Part shown: positions 52,379 to 61,831 of the stretch, piece after piece
How positions within the stretch are numbered: position 1 is the first letter of the stretch
Layout of the letters: each line of letters starts with the position of its first letter
From: Streptomyces griseoflavus
GTDB lineage: Bacteria > Actinomycetota > Actinomycetes > Streptomycetales > Streptomycetaceae
Direction of reading: 5' to 3'
DNA: 64,000 nt
NCBI RefSeq assembly: GCF_014649995.1
Contig: NZ_BMUC01000002.1
Coordinates: 484,575-548,574 of the forward strand
Position numbers and translations under genes: made by a program
Notes under the pieces: generated by a model
What the model saw: only the letters and a program-made list of their open reading frames with translations
Database searches by the model: none
Told to the model about the DNA's origin: nothing

Positions 52379-52816
52379 ATGGCCACCGTCGAACTCCGCT
52401 TCAGCGCGCTGCCCGAACACGTCAGGACCGCCCGTCTCGTGGCGGCGGCGGTGGCGCGCAGGGCCGGAGTGGACGAGGCCGTCCTCGACGAGGTCCGGCT
52501 CGCCGTCGGTGAGGCGTGCTCCCGGGCCGTGGGACTGCATCAGCACGGGGACATCTCGGCACCCGTGAAGGTGCTGCTGATCGAGGAGGAGAAGCAGTTC
52601 TCCATCGAGGTCGGCGACGAGGCGCCCCACGCGGTCCCCGGCGGGCGCGCGCCCGGCGACGGACGCGGTGACGCGGACGTGGAGACCGAGGAGGACGAGA
52701 TGGGCCTCGCGGTCATCAGCGGCCTCGTCGACGACGTCGAGGTCAGTGCGGGGGAGCACGGCGGATCCATCCGCATGCGGTGGCCCACCGCGACGCCGGG
52801 CACCCTCCTCGTCTGA
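52379..52816 (+). CDS. Anti-sigma factor (RsbW-like kinase fold), partner of BldG
   Basis: 145 residues. HATPase fold: N-box region 'LDEVRLAVGEACSRAVGLHQ' and G-box region 'DEMGLAVISGLVDDVEV'. The Mg-binding Asn of the N box (normally EAxxNA) is not present, so kinase activity may be weak or absent, or the motif is unusual. In S. coelicolor the product of this position (SCO3548) interacts with BldG antagonistically (published, from memory). A strong terminator follows. Confidence 0.9.
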   Translation: MATVELRFSALPEHVRTARLVAAAVARRAGVDEAVLDEVRLAVGEACSRAVGLHQHGDISAPVKVLLIEEEKQFSIEVGDEAPHAVPGGRAPGDGRGDADVETEEDEMGLAVISGLVDDVEVSAGEHGGSIRMRWPTATPGTLLV

Positions 52817-52846
52817 CCCGGTTCACCCGGACGCCGACTGCTTTTC

Positions 52847-52875
52847 CCGAAGGGCCCCCTCGTGGGGCCCTTCGG
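52847..52875 (+). terminator. Terminator after the anti-sigma gene
   Basis: 12-bp perfect arms (52847-52858 and 52864-52875) with a 5-base loop, preceded by TTTT, 30 bp past the stop. Confidence 0.85.
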
Positions 52876-53137
52876 CATGTGCGGGTGCCGCCGGCCGCGC
52901 TTACAGTGGTCACGTGCATTGATCGCGTGAATTACTTCACGATCGATCCGTGCTCCGTAAATGCGCTCACGTGAATGCCTCAAAGGCATTACCGATTTCG
53001 GGCCGCTGGCCGCCCGGCGATCAATGGGAAGAGTGCGTGCAGGCCATTTTACATTTCGCGCACTCTGTTTTGATCAGGTTCCGGTACCTACAATCCCGTC
53101 CACATCTTGAGCTCAGCCCAAGCGTCAAGGAGGACGA
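52876..53137 (+). promoter_or_regulatory. hppA promoter region with inverted repeats
   Basis: A+T-richer region. Inverted repeats: CGTGAA-N4-TTCACG (52926-52941) and AATGCCT-N3-AGGCATT (52974-52990). A strong GGAGG precedes the hppA ATG. The repeats may be operators; no known motif was recognised. Confidence 0.45.
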
Positions 53138-55555
53138 ATGGCGGGGCTTTTCATCTCACACGAGTCGGGCCGACCCACATCCCTCGCAGCCGCCGTGCTG
53201 ACCGACGACAACCGCCTGCTCGTGGCGGCCATCGGGGTCGTTGCGCTGGCGGCGCTCGTGGTCGCGGCGATCCTGGTGCGCCAGGTACTCGCGGCCGGCG
53301 AGGGCACCGACAGCATGAAGAAGATCGCCGCGGCGGTCCAGGAGGGCGCGAACGCCTATCTGGCCCGGCAGCTGCGCACGCTCGGCGTATTCGCCGTGAT
53401 CGTGTTCTTCCTGCTCATGCTGCTGCCCGCGGACGACTGGAATCAGCGTGCCGGACGGTCGGTGTTCTTCTTGATCGGAGCGGCGTTCTCGGCGGCCACC
53501 GGCTATATCGGTATGTGGCTCGCCGTGCGCACCAATGTCCGGGTCGCGGCGGCGGCCCGTGAAGCGACTCCGGCCGAGGGCGAGCCGGAAAAGGATCTCA
53601 CCGCCGTCGCGCACAAGGCGATGAAGATCGCTTTTCGCACGGGTGGTGTCGTCGGCATGTTCACCGTGGGCCTCGGCCTGCTCGGCGCCTCCTGCGTGGT
53701 GCTGGTGTACGCGGCCGACGCGCCGAAGGTGCTCGAGGGGTTCGGTCTGGGTGCCGCGCTGATCGCGATGTTCATGAGGGTCGGCGGCGGCATCTTCACC
53801 AAGGCAGCCGACGTCGGCGCCGACCTGGTCGGCAAGGTCGAACAGGGCATTCCGGAGGACGATCCGCGCAATGCCGCGACCATCGCCGACAACGTGGGCG
53901 ACAACGTGGGCGACTGCGCGGGCATGGCCGCCGACCTCTTCGAGTCGTACGCCGTCACCCTGGTGGCCGCGCTGATCCTGGGCTCGGCGGCGTTCGGCGA
54001 CGCGGGGCTCGCGTTCCCGCTCCTCGTCCCCGCCATCGGTGTCCTCACCGCCATGGTCGGCATCTTCGCCGTGGCACCGAGGCGCGCGGACCGCAGCGGC
54101 ATGAGCGCGATCAACCGTGGGTTCTTCATCTCCGCGGTGATCTCGCTCGTCCTGGTCGCGATCGCCGTCTTCACCTATCTGCCGTCCTCGTACGCCCGCC
54201 TCGACGGCGTCACCGACGAGGCGATCCTGGGCAAGGGCGGCGACCCGCGGATCCTCGCCCTCGTCGCGGTGGGCATCGGCATCGTGCTCGCCGCGCTGAT
54301 CCAGCAGCTCACCGGCTACTTCACCGAGACCACCCGGCGTCCCGTGCGGGACATCGGCAAGACCTCGCTCACCGGCCCGGCCACCGTCATCCTGTCCGGC
54401 ATCTCCATCGGACTGGAATCCGCCGTCTACACCGCCCTGCTGATCGGGCTCGGTGTGTACGGGGCGTTCCTGCTGGGCGGCACGTCGATCATGCTGGCGC
54501 TGTTCGCGGTGGCGCTGGCCGGCACCGGACTGCTCACCACGGTCGGTGTGATCGTCGCCATGGACACCTTCGGCCCGGTCTCCGACAACGCGCAGGGCAT
54601 CGCCGAGATGTCCGGTGACGTCGAGGGCGCCGGCGCCCAGGTGCTCACCAACCTGGACGCGGTCGGCAACACCACCAAGGCCATCACCAAGGGCATCGCG
54701 ATCGCCACGGCCGTTCTGGCGGCGGCGGCGCTGTTCGGCTCGTACCGGGACGCCATCACCACCGGTGCGCGAGACGTGGGCGAACGGCTCAGCGGTGAGG
54801 GCGCGCCCATGAGCCTGATGATGGACATCTCCCAGCCCAACAACCTCGTCGGGCTGATCGCGGGCGCGGCGGTCGTCTTCCTCTTCTCCGGGCTGGCGAT
54901 CAACGCGGTGTCGCGGTCGGCGGGTTCGGTGGTCTACGAGGTGCGGCGGCAGTTCCGGGAGAAGCCCGGGATCATGGACTACAGCGAGAAACCGGAGTAC
55001 GGCAAGGTCGTCGACATCTGCACCAGGGACGCCCTGCGCGAACTCGCCACGCCCGGTCTGCTCGCCGTGATGGCGCCCATCTTCATCGGGTTCACGCTCG
55101 GCGTCGGCGCACTGGGCGCCTTCCTCGCGGGCGCGATCGGCGCGGGCACGCTGATGGCGGTGTTCCTCGCCAACTCCGGTGGCGCCTGGGACAACGCCAA
55201 GAAGCTCGTCGAGGACGGCCACCACGGAGGCAAGGGCAGCGAGGCCCACGCCGCCACCGTCATCGGCGACACCGTCGGCGACCCCTTCAAGGACACCGCG
55301 GGGCCCGCGATCAACCCCCTGCTGAAGGTGATGAACCTGGTCGCGCTGCTCATCGCGCCCGCGGTCATCAAGTTCTCCTACGGCGCCGACGCGAGCGTGG
55401 GGGCGAGAGTGCTCGTCGCGGTCCTCTCGCTGCTCGTGATCGTCGGCGCGGTGTACGTGTCGAAGCGGCGCGGCATCGTCGTGGACAACGACGGCGACAA
55501 TGACGACGACGCCGAACCGGAACCCAAGTCACCGGATCCGGCGGTGGTTTCCTGA
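53138..55555 (+). CDS. hppA: Proton-translocating membrane pyrophosphatase
   Basis: 805 residues with about 16 membrane segments. Pyrophosphate-binding motif 'DVGADLVGKVEQGIPEDDPR' and acidic 'DNVGDNVGDCAGMAADLF' are intact, as is the second acidic motif in 'GDTVGDPFKDTAGPAINPL'. Lys514 in 'VGNTTKAITKG' (Ala in K+-dependent enzymes) marks it as the K+-independent, H+-pumping class. It converts pyrophosphate energy to a proton gradient. Start ATG with AAGGAGG upstream. The acidic C-terminus ('NDGDNDDDAEPEP') is longer than usual. Strong terminator downstream. Confidence 0.96.
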   Translation: MAGLFISHESGRPTSLAAAVLTDDNRLLVAAIGVVALAALVVAAILVRQVLAAGEGTDSMKKIAAAVQEGANAYLARQLRTLGVFAVIVFFLLMLLPADDWNQRAGRSVFFLIGAAFSAATGYIGMWLAVRTNVRVAAAAREATPAEGEPEKDLTAVAHKAMKIAFRTGGVVGMFTVGLGLLGASCVVLVYAADAPKVLEGFGLGAALIAMFMRVGGGIFTKAADVGADLVGKVEQGIPEDDPRNAATIADNVGDNVGDCAGMAADLFESYAVTLVAALILGSAAFGDAGLAFPLLVPAIGVLTAMVGIFAVAPRRADRSGMSAINRGFFISAVISLVLVAIAVFTYLPSSYARLDGVTDEAILGKGGDPRILALVAVGIGIVLAALIQQLTGYFTETTRRPVRDIGKTSLTGPATVILSGISIGLESAVYTALLIGLGVYGAFLLGGTSIMLALFAVALAGTGLLTTVGVIVAMDTFGPVSDNAQGIAEMSGDVEGAGAQVLTNLDAVGNTTKAITKGIAIATAVLAAAALFGSYRDAITTGARDVGERLSGEGAPMSLMMDISQPNNLVGLIAGAAVVFLFSGLAINAVSRSAGSVVYEVRRQFREKPGIMDYSEKPEYGKVVDICTRDALRELATPGLLAVMAPIFIGFTLGVGALGAFLAGAIGAGTLMAVFLANSGGAWDNAKKLVEDGHHGGKGSEAHAATVIGDTVGDPFKDTAGPAINPLLKVMNLVALLIAPAVIKFSYGADASVGARVLVAVLSLLVIVGAVYVSKRRGIVVDNDGDNDDDAEPEPKSPDPAVVS

Positions 55556-55579
55556 CGGCGGGCGGCGAACACCGGGTCA

Positions 55580-55625
55580 AGGTGAGGGCGGACGGCGCGT
55601 TCTGACGTGCCGTCCGCCCTCACCT
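55580..55625 (+). terminator. hppA terminator
   Basis: 17-bp perfect arms (55580-55596 and 55609-55625) with a 12-base loop, 24 bp past the hppA stop. Confidence 0.88.
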
Positions 55626-55766
55626 CGGCTTTCACCCGTTGCCGTGAGCCTTCTCTCTCTTGGTGCAAATGGCTTCAAAAAGTGTCTTAACGGACGTTCG
55701 ACTGGTGGGTGTAGTCCATCTGGCGTGTATGTTCCGGGGCCGAGAGCCATGGAAGGGACCAATCCG

Positions 55767-56339
55767 GTGAACAAGAAGCTCGCGGCCGCACTGTCCGGCG
55801 GTGCGGTACTGGTACTGGCGCTGACGGGATGCGGCGGCGACGACGGCAACGAGAAGCTCGACGCCTGGGCGAAGGAGGTCTGCGACTCGGTGCAGCCGCA
55901 GGCCGCGAAGATCAGGTCGGCCAACGCCGCGATCCAGAAGGAGACGTCGGACAACAGCACGCCGGAAGAGGTCCAGAAGGCCGACTCCAAGGCCTTCCAG
56001 GACATGTCCGACGCCTACAAGGCGATCGGCGCCGCCGTGAACAAGGCCGGCCCGCCGGACGTCGAGAACGGCGAGAAGAAGCAGACCGACGCGGTCAAGG
56101 AACTCAACGGCATCTCCACCTCCTACGCCTCCCTGAAGAAGCAGGTCGACGGCCTCGACACGACCGACCAGGCGGAGTTCGCGGACGGCCTGAAGGACAT
56201 CGCCGCCGAGCTGGACAAGCTGAGCAAGAGCGGCAACGAGGCCCTCAGCGCGCTGGAGGAGGGCGAGGTCGGCGAGGCGATGTCCCGTCAGCCCAGCTGC
56301 CGGACGGCCACCGAGTCGGCCGGAGCCACCGGGAGCTGA
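55767..56339 (+). CDS. Small secreted lipoprotein
   Basis: 190 residues from GTG 55767 (GGAAGGGA upstream; ATG 55749 is the alternative). Signal peptide with lipobox 'LALTGCGG' followed by an acidic, helical domain with regular heptad-like spacing ('GLKDIAAELDKLSKSGNEAL') and one Cys pair (Cys in 'EVCDSVQP' and 'QPSCRTA'), probably a disulfide. Family not named; conserved at this position in streptomycetes as I recall. Transcribed alone after the hppA terminator. Confidence 0.85.
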   Translation: MNKKLAAALSGGAVLVLALTGCGGDDGNEKLDAWAKEVCDSVQPQAAKIRSANAAIQKETSDNSTPEEVQKADSKAFQDMSDAYKAIGAAVNKAGPPDVENGEKKQTDAVKELNGISTSYASLKKQVDGLDTTDQAEFADGLKDIAAELDKLSKSGNEALSALEEGEVGEAMSRQPSCRTATESAGATGS

Positions 56340-56417
56340 CGCGACGACAGCGCACGCGGGGCCCGGCCGCGGGGCCGCGGGGCGCGCCGGGTGGGGGCGG
56401 CGTCCACAATGGAGGGC

Positions 56418-57938
56418 GTGAGTGACGCCAGCCTGCCGCCCCTGCCCTCGTCCGACCGTCCCGAAGCCGCCGCCCGGCTGAGGGACGCGCTGCTCGGAGC
56501 CTCCTTCACCGCCGACGGACTGCTCGACCTGCTCGGCGCTCCCGCGTACGCGGCGCTGGCGCGCAGCGAGACCGTGCCCGCCCTCCGGGCCACCCGCGGG
56601 GACACCCCGCTGGAAACGCTCGTACGCCTGTTCCTGTTGCAGCAGCCGGTGCCGCGGGCACGCGTGGCCGACGTCCTGCCCGTCGACGTCTGCCTGGAGG
56701 GCGGATGGCTGACGCGGGCCGGTTCGGACGAGCTCGCCGCGACCGTGGACGTCCGGCCGTACGGAGGGCCGGACGGCGAGGACTGGTTCGTCGTGTCCGA
56801 CCTCGGGTGCGCGGTCGGCGGCGCCGGAGGGATCGGCAGCCGGGACGAGGGCGTGGTGCTCGGCGTCGGCGGCGCGTCCATGACCCTGGCCGGCATCACC
56901 GTCCGTACGCCCGTGGCCTCCGCGCTCGATCTCGGCACCGGTTCCGGCATCCAGGCGCTGCACGCCTCCCGGCACGCCACCCGCGTGACCGCCACCGACG
57001 TCAACCCGCGCGCCCTGCACATCACCGCGCTCACCCTGGCGCTCTCCGGGGCCCCGGCCGCCGACCTGCGCGAGGGGTCGCTGTTCACTCCCGTCCGGGA
57101 CGACGAGACGTACGACCTGATCGTGTCCAATCCGCCCTTCGTGATCTCACCGGGCGCGCGGCTCACCTACCGCGACGGCGGGATGGGCGGGGACGATCTG
57201 TGCCGCACGATCGTTCAGGAGGCGGGGGGACGGCTGAACGAGGGCGGGTTCGCGCAGTTCCTCGCCAACTGGCAGCACGTCGAAGGGGAGGACTGGCAGG
57301 ACAGACTCAGGTCGTGGGTGCCGACCGGGTGCGACGCCTGGATCGTGCAGCGCGAGGTGCAGGACATCACCCAGTACGCCGAGCTGTGGCTCCGGGACGC
57401 GGGCGACCACCGCGGTGACGAGACCGAGTACCGGGCGCGGTACGACGCGTGGCTGGACGAGTTCGAGGCGCGCGGGGTGAAGGCGGTCGGCTTCGGCTGG
57501 ATCGCGCTGCGCAAGTCGGGCGCCGACGCGGCGTCGGTCACGGTGGAGGAGTGGCCGCACCCGGTCGAGCAGCCGCTCGGCGAGACGGTCCGCGCGCACT
57601 TCGCCCGGCTCGACTACCTGCGGGCGCACGACGACGCGGCGCTGCTGGAGGCGCGCTTCGCGCTGGCCGCCGAGGTCGTGCAGGAGCAGGTCGGGCAGCC
57701 CGGCGCGGAGGATCCGGAGCACGTCGTGCTGCGGCAGAACCGCGGGATGCGCCGGGCCACCCGGGTGGACACGATCGGCGCGGGCTTCGCGGGCGTGTGC
57801 GACGGCACCATGAGCGCGGGCCGGATCCTGGACGCCATCGCGCAGCTCCTGGGCGAGGACCCGGTGCTGCTGCGCGACCGCACGCCGGCCCAGATCCGGC
57901 TGCTGGTGGAGCAGGGATTCCTGGAGCCCGTCGGCTGA
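56418..57938 (+). CDS. Class I SAM-dependent methyltransferase (N5-glutamine/HemK-like fold)
   Basis: 506 residues from GTG 56418; a CACAAT hexamer about 8 bp upstream suggests a leaderless start, with ATG 56409 as the alternative. An N-terminal helical domain precedes the methyltransferase core: 'ALDLGTGSGIQALHASRHAT' (SAM-binding motif I), 'VTATDVNPRALHIT' and the catalytic 'LIVSNPPFVISPG'. The NPPF motif indicates methylation of a planar amide or amino group, such as glutamine, N6-adenine or rRNA. The C-terminal about 200 residues form an extra domain. Substrate unknown. Third codon positions are strongly G/C. Confidence 0.9.
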   Translation: MSDASLPPLPSSDRPEAAARLRDALLGASFTADGLLDLLGAPAYAALARSETVPALRATRGDTPLETLVRLFLLQQPVPRARVADVLPVDVCLEGGWLTRAGSDELAATVDVRPYGGPDGEDWFVVSDLGCAVGGAGGIGSRDEGVVLGVGGASMTLAGITVRTPVASALDLGTGSGIQALHASRHATRVTATDVNPRALHITALTLALSGAPAADLREGSLFTPVRDDETYDLIVSNPPFVISPGARLTYRDGGMGGDDLCRTIVQEAGGRLNEGGFAQFLANWQHVEGEDWQDRLRSWVPTGCDAWIVQREVQDITQYAELWLRDAGDHRGDETEYRARYDAWLDEFEARGVKAVGFGWIALRKSGADAASVTVEEWPHPVEQPLGETVRAHFARLDYLRAHDDAALLEARFALAAEVVQEQVGQPGAEDPEHVVLRQNRGMRRATRVDTIGAGFAGVCDGTMSAGRILDAIAQLLGEDPVLLRDRTPAQIRLLVEQGFLEPVG

Positions 57939-58100
57939 GACGGCGGGGAGAGGGACGACCGGCGGCCCGTGCGGCACGGCGCGGTCGTCTCCCCGCGCCA
58001 CCCGTCGGCGTTCCGCACGTCGTGCCGCACGGCGTTCCGGAAGCGCCCCCGGCGGCCCGGCACCGCCGGCGGCACGGTGCCGGTTCCGGCGGTCCCCGCA

Positions 58101-58200
58101 CCGATTCCGGCGGTTCGACGCACCGCTCCGCGCGGTTCCCCGCGCCGATTCCGGCGGTTCGACGCACCGCCCCGCGCGGTTCCCCGCGCCGATTCCTGCG
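58101..58200. repeat. 44-bp tandem repeat, about 2.3 copies
   Basis: Units start at 58101, 58145 and 58189 (last partial); the first two differ at one base. The unit includes CCGATTCCGGCGGTTCGACG. Part of the 57939-58352 stretch, in which I see no gene; the repeat-containing frames are Arg/Pro/Ser-rich and lack start signals. It may be a local expansion. Confidence 0.75.
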
Positions 58201-58352
58201 GATTCCCGCACTCGTTCCGGCCGGCTCGCGGGGCCCTGTGGCCCCCGCGTTCACCTCCGGTTCGCCCGCGCGCCGTCCGGGGGTGGCAGCGTCACGTCCG
58301 GGCCGCTGCCGACGGACGGCACAGCGGACGGAAAGAGGGGGCTGGGGCGTCG

Positions 58353-58550
58353 ATGGAACGCGGACCGGCGATCTTCGTGGGAATGGTGTTCTGCCTGTTC
58401 GGGGCCGCTCTGCTGGCCTGGATCGTGACCCGCGCCCGGCAGCACCGCCCGGTCGCCCAGGGTGTGAGCCCGGTCGCATCGGTCACCGTCGCCGGGCTCG
58501 CCGCGGTGATCATCCTGGCGCTCGGCGCATGGTGCTTCACCCGCCTGTGA
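58353..58550 (+). CDS. Small two-helix membrane protein
   Basis: 65 residues from ATG 58353 (GAAAGAGGGGG upstream). Two membrane segments ('AIFVGMVFCLFGAALLAWIV' and 'VTVAGLAAVIILALGAWCF') separated by a basic loop 'TRARQHRPVAQG'. Function unknown. It precedes topA by 245 bp with a likely separate topA promoter (TTGACA at 58689-58694, -10 unclear). Confidence 0.75.
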   Translation: MERGPAIFVGMVFCLFGAALLAWIVTRARQHRPVAQGVSPVASVTVAGLAAVIILALGAWCFTRL

Positions 58551-58795
58551 GGCGCTCGGGTCCTGGCCGCTCCCCGGCAAGCGGCGGGTTGCGCTCCGCA
58601 TAAGGGCAGGCGCAGTCTGGACACTCCGGGCGGCAGGAACGGTGGTAGTCGGGTTACCGTTCGAGTGGCCGTTGCGGGCTTTTCCCGTTTGACACGGGGG
58701 CGGGATGTACCGTCACACTCCGCAGCGTCACCATGACCCGACCCCGGGAAGACCGCCTGGGGAGGCCCCAGCGTCGACCGGAGAGAAGAGCGAAG

Positions 58796-61696
58796 TTGTC
58801 CCCGACCAGCGAGACCGCGAACGGCGGGCGCCGACTCGTCATTGTCGAGTCGCCTGCCAAGGCGAAGACGATCAAGGGCTATCTCGGCCCTGGCTACATC
58901 GTCGAGGCGAGCGTCGGGCACATTCGCGACCTTCCCAACGGCGCCGCGGAGGTGCCGGAGAAGTACACCGGCGAAGTCCGTCGCCTCGGTGTGGACGTCG
59001 ACCATGACTTCCAGCCGATCTATGTGGTCAACGCGGACAAGCGTGCCCAGGTCAAGAAGCTCAAGGACCTGTTGAAGGAGTCCGACGAACTCTTCCTCGC
59101 CACCGATGAGGACCGCGAGGGCGAGGCCATCGCGTGGCACCTGCAGGAAGTGCTCAAGCCGAAGATCCCGGTCAAGCGGATGGTCTTCCACGAGATCACC
59201 AAGGACGCGATCCGCGAGGCCGTGGCCAACCCGCGCCAGCTCAACCAGAAGCTGGTCGACGCCCAGGAGACCCGCCGCATCCTCGACCGTCTCTACGGCT
59301 ACGAGGTCTCGCCGGTCCTGTGGAAGAAGGTCATGCCCCGGCTGTCGGCCGGCCGCGTGCAGTCCGTCGCCACCCGGCTCGTGGTGGAGCGGGAGCGCGA
59401 GCGCATGGCGTTCCGTTCCGCCGAGTACTGGGACCTGACGGGCACCTTCTCCCCCACCTCCGGCTTCGCTCCGGCGGGGGGACCCCCATCCGGCCGCGAG
59501 GGCGACCGGTCCGACCCCTCGTCGCTGGTCGCGCGCCTGCAGAGCGTCGACGGGCGGCGGGTCGCGCAGGGCCGCGACTTCGACTCGCTGGGACAGCTGA
59601 AGAGCGCGAACACCCTGCACCTCGACGAGGCGAACGCCCGCGCGCTCGCCGCCGCCCTGGAGAGCACGCGGTTCGCCGTGCGCTCGGTCGAGTCCAAGCC
59701 GTACCGCCGCTCGCCGTACGCCCCGTTCCGTACGACGACGCTGCAGCAGGAGGCGAGCCGCAAGCTCGGCTTCGGCGCGAAGGCCACCATGCAGGTCGCG
59801 CAGAAGCTGTACGAGAACGGCTACATCACCTACATGCGTACGGACTCGACGACCCTGAGCGAGACGGCGGTCGCCGCCGCCCGCGCCCAGGTCACGCAGC
59901 TGTACGGCGCCGACTACCTGCCTCCGCAGCCGCGCACCTACGCGGGCAAGGTGAAGAACGCGCAGGAGGCGCACGAGGCGATCCGTCCCTCGGGGGACCG
60001 TTTCCGCACGCCCGCGGAGACCGGGCTGACCGGCGACCAGTTCAAGCTGTACGAGCTGATCTGGAAGCGGACCGTCGCCTCGCAGATGAAGGACGCCACC
60101 GGCAACTCCGTCACCGTGAAGATCGGTGGCACGGCCGCCGACGGACGGGACGTCGAGTTCAGCGCGTCCGGCAAGACGATCACCTTCCACGGCTTCCTGA
60201 AGGCGTACGTCGAGGGCGCGGACGACCCGAACGCCGAGCTCGACGACCGCGAGCGCCGGCTGCCGCAGGTCGCCGAGGGCGACGCCCTGACCGCCGAGGA
60301 GATCACGGTCGACGGGCACGCCACCAAGCCCCCGGCCCGCTACACCGAGGCGTCCCTGGTCAAGGAACTGGAGGAGCGGGAGATCGGCCGTCCGTCGACG
60401 TACGCGTCGATCATCGGCACGATCCTCGACCGCGGGTACGTCTTCAAGAAGGGCACGGCGCTGGTCCCGTCCTTCCTCTCCTTCGCCGTGGTCAACCTGC
60501 TGGAGAAGCACTTCGGCCGGCTCGTCGACTACGACTTCACCGCGAAGATGGAGGACGACCTCGACCGCATCGCGCGCGGCGAGGCACGGGCCGTGCCGTG
60601 GCTGAAGCGGTTCTACTTCGGCGAGACCGTGCCCGACAGCGGCTTCGCCGCGGGCGACAACGGCGGCGCGGCCGAGGCGGGCAACGGCGACGGGGACCAC
60701 CTCGGCGGCCTCAAGGAACTGGTGACCGACCTGGGCGCGATCGACGCGCGCGAGGTGTCGTCGTTCCCGGTGGGCAACGGCATCGTGCTGCGGGTCGGGC
60801 GCTACGGCCCGTACGTCGAGCGCGGTGAGAAGGACAGCGAGCAGCACCAGCGGGCCGACGTCCCCGACGACCTGGCGCCCGACGAGCTGACCGTCGAGCT
60901 CGCCGAGGAACTGCTCGCCAAGCCGAGCGGTGACTTCGAACTGGGCGCCGACCCGGCGACCGGTCACACGATCGTCGCCAAGGACGGCCGCTACGGCCCG
61001 TACGTCACGGAGGTCCTCCCCGAGGGCACCCCGAAGACCGGCAAGAACGCGGTCAAGCCGCGCACCGCCTCCCTCTTCAAGTCGATGTCCCTGGACACGG
61101 TGACGCTCGACGACGCGCTGAGGCTGATGTCGCTGCCGCGCGTGGTCGGCGCGGACGCCGAGGGCCAGGAGATCACCGCGCAGAACGGCCGTTACGGGCC
61201 GTACCTGAAGAAGGGCACCGACTCGCGGTCGCTGCAGTCCGAGGAGCAGCTCTTCACGATCACGCTGGAGGAGGCGCTGGCGATCTACGCCCAGCCCAAG
61301 CAGCGTGGCCGGGCGGCGGCCAAGCCGCCGCTGAAGGAGCTGGGCACCGACCCGGTCAGCGAGAAGCCGGTCGTGGTGAAGGACGGCCGCTTCGGCCCGT
61401 ACGTCACCGACGGGGAGACCAACGCGACGCTGCGCTCCGGCGACAGCGTCGAGGAGATCACCCCGGAGCGCGGTTTCGAACTGCTCGCGGAGAAGCGGGC
61501 GAAGGGCCCCGCCAAGAAGGCCGCGAAGAAGACCGTCAAGAAGACGGCGGCGAAGAAGGCGCCGGCGAAGAAGGCGACGGCCGCCAAGAAGACCGCGGCG
61601 AAGAAGACCACGACCGCGAAGACGGCGGCGAAGGCGACCGCGGCGAAGAAGACCGCCGCCAAGAAGGCGACCGCCTCGAACGGGGCGGAGGACTGA
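58796..61696 (+). CDS. topA: DNA topoisomerase I
   Basis: 966 residues from TTG 58796, chosen because 'SPTSETANGGRRLVIVESPA' matches known Streptomyces TopA starts and GAGAGAAGAG lies upstream; an in-frame ATG at 58733 is the alternative. Toprim domain: 'LVIVESPAKAKTI' and 'FLATDEDREGEAIAWHL' (DxD). Catalytic Tyr346 in 'GYITYMRTDSTTL'. It relaxes negative supercoils. Instead of zinc fingers, the C-terminus has several 'GRYGPYV'-type repeats and a Lys/Ala-rich tail (about 61495-61690) that aids processivity. Between the toprim domain and the gate, a short 'TSGFAPAGGPPSG' insert coincides with a hairpin-forming DNA segment. Confidence 0.96.
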   Translation: MSPTSETANGGRRLVIVESPAKAKTIKGYLGPGYIVEASVGHIRDLPNGAAEVPEKYTGEVRRLGVDVDHDFQPIYVVNADKRAQVKKLKDLLKESDELFLATDEDREGEAIAWHLQEVLKPKIPVKRMVFHEITKDAIREAVANPRQLNQKLVDAQETRRILDRLYGYEVSPVLWKKVMPRLSAGRVQSVATRLVVERERERMAFRSAEYWDLTGTFSPTSGFAPAGGPPSGREGDRSDPSSLVARLQSVDGRRVAQGRDFDSLGQLKSANTLHLDEANARALAAALESTRFAVRSVESKPYRRSPYAPFRTTTLQQEASRKLGFGAKATMQVAQKLYENGYITYMRTDSTTLSETAVAAARAQVTQLYGADYLPPQPRTYAGKVKNAQEAHEAIRPSGDRFRTPAETGLTGDQFKLYELIWKRTVASQMKDATGNSVTVKIGGTAADGRDVEFSASGKTITFHGFLKAYVEGADDPNAELDDRERRLPQVAEGDALTAEEITVDGHATKPPARYTEASLVKELEEREIGRPSTYASIIGTILDRGYVFKKGTALVPSFLSFAVVNLLEKHFGRLVDYDFTAKMEDDLDRIARGEARAVPWLKRFYFGETVPDSGFAAGDNGGAAEAGNGDGDHLGGLKELVTDLGAIDAREVSSFPVGNGIVLRVGRYGPYVERGEKDSEQHQRADVPDDLAPDELTVELAEELLAKPSGDFELGADPATGHTIVAKDGRYGPYVTEVLPEGTPKTGKNAVKPRTASLFKSMSLDTVTLDDALRLMSLPRVVGADAEGQEITAQNGRYGPYLKKGTDSRSLQSEEQLFTITLEEALAIYAQPKQRGRAAAKPPLKELGTDPVSEKPVVVKDGRFGPYVTDGETNATLRSGDSVEEITPERGFELLAEKRAKGPAKKAAKKTVKKTAAKKAPAKKATAAKKTAAKKTTTAKTAAKATAAKKTAAKKATASNGAED
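59456..59500 (+). repeat. REP-like hairpin segment inside topA
   Basis: In-frame segment encoding Ser-Gly-Phe-Ala-Pro-Ala-Gly-Gly-Pro-Pro, with GGGGGGACCCCC at its centre and CCGG on both sides. From memory, similar 'cttcg...ggggggaccccc' palindromic segments recur in Streptomyces genomes and encode the same GFAPGGPP peptide. Confidence 0.45.
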
Positions 61697-61710
61697 CCCC
61701 TCCCCGGCAG

Positions 61711-61733
61711 CGCCGGGCGGTCTTCGCCCGGCG
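61711..61733 (+). terminator. topA terminator
   Basis: 9-bp perfect arms (61711-61719 and 61725-61733) with a 5-base loop 15 bp past the topA stop. A second, imperfect hairpin with ACGCCCCG/CGGGGCGT follows at about 61748-61777. Confidence 0.8.
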
Positions 61734-61831
61734 TTCGGAATGCGAACGCCCCGGCAACACTTTGGTGTCGGGGCGTGTGCATGTCAGGCGCGTCGCGCCG
61801 GGCTGTGGGCGCGGGCCGATAGGCTGAACGC

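Noticed and set aside
53156-55249. 697-codon minus-strand frame opposite hppA
   Set aside because: Shadow of a membrane pyrophosphatase gene with intact motifs.
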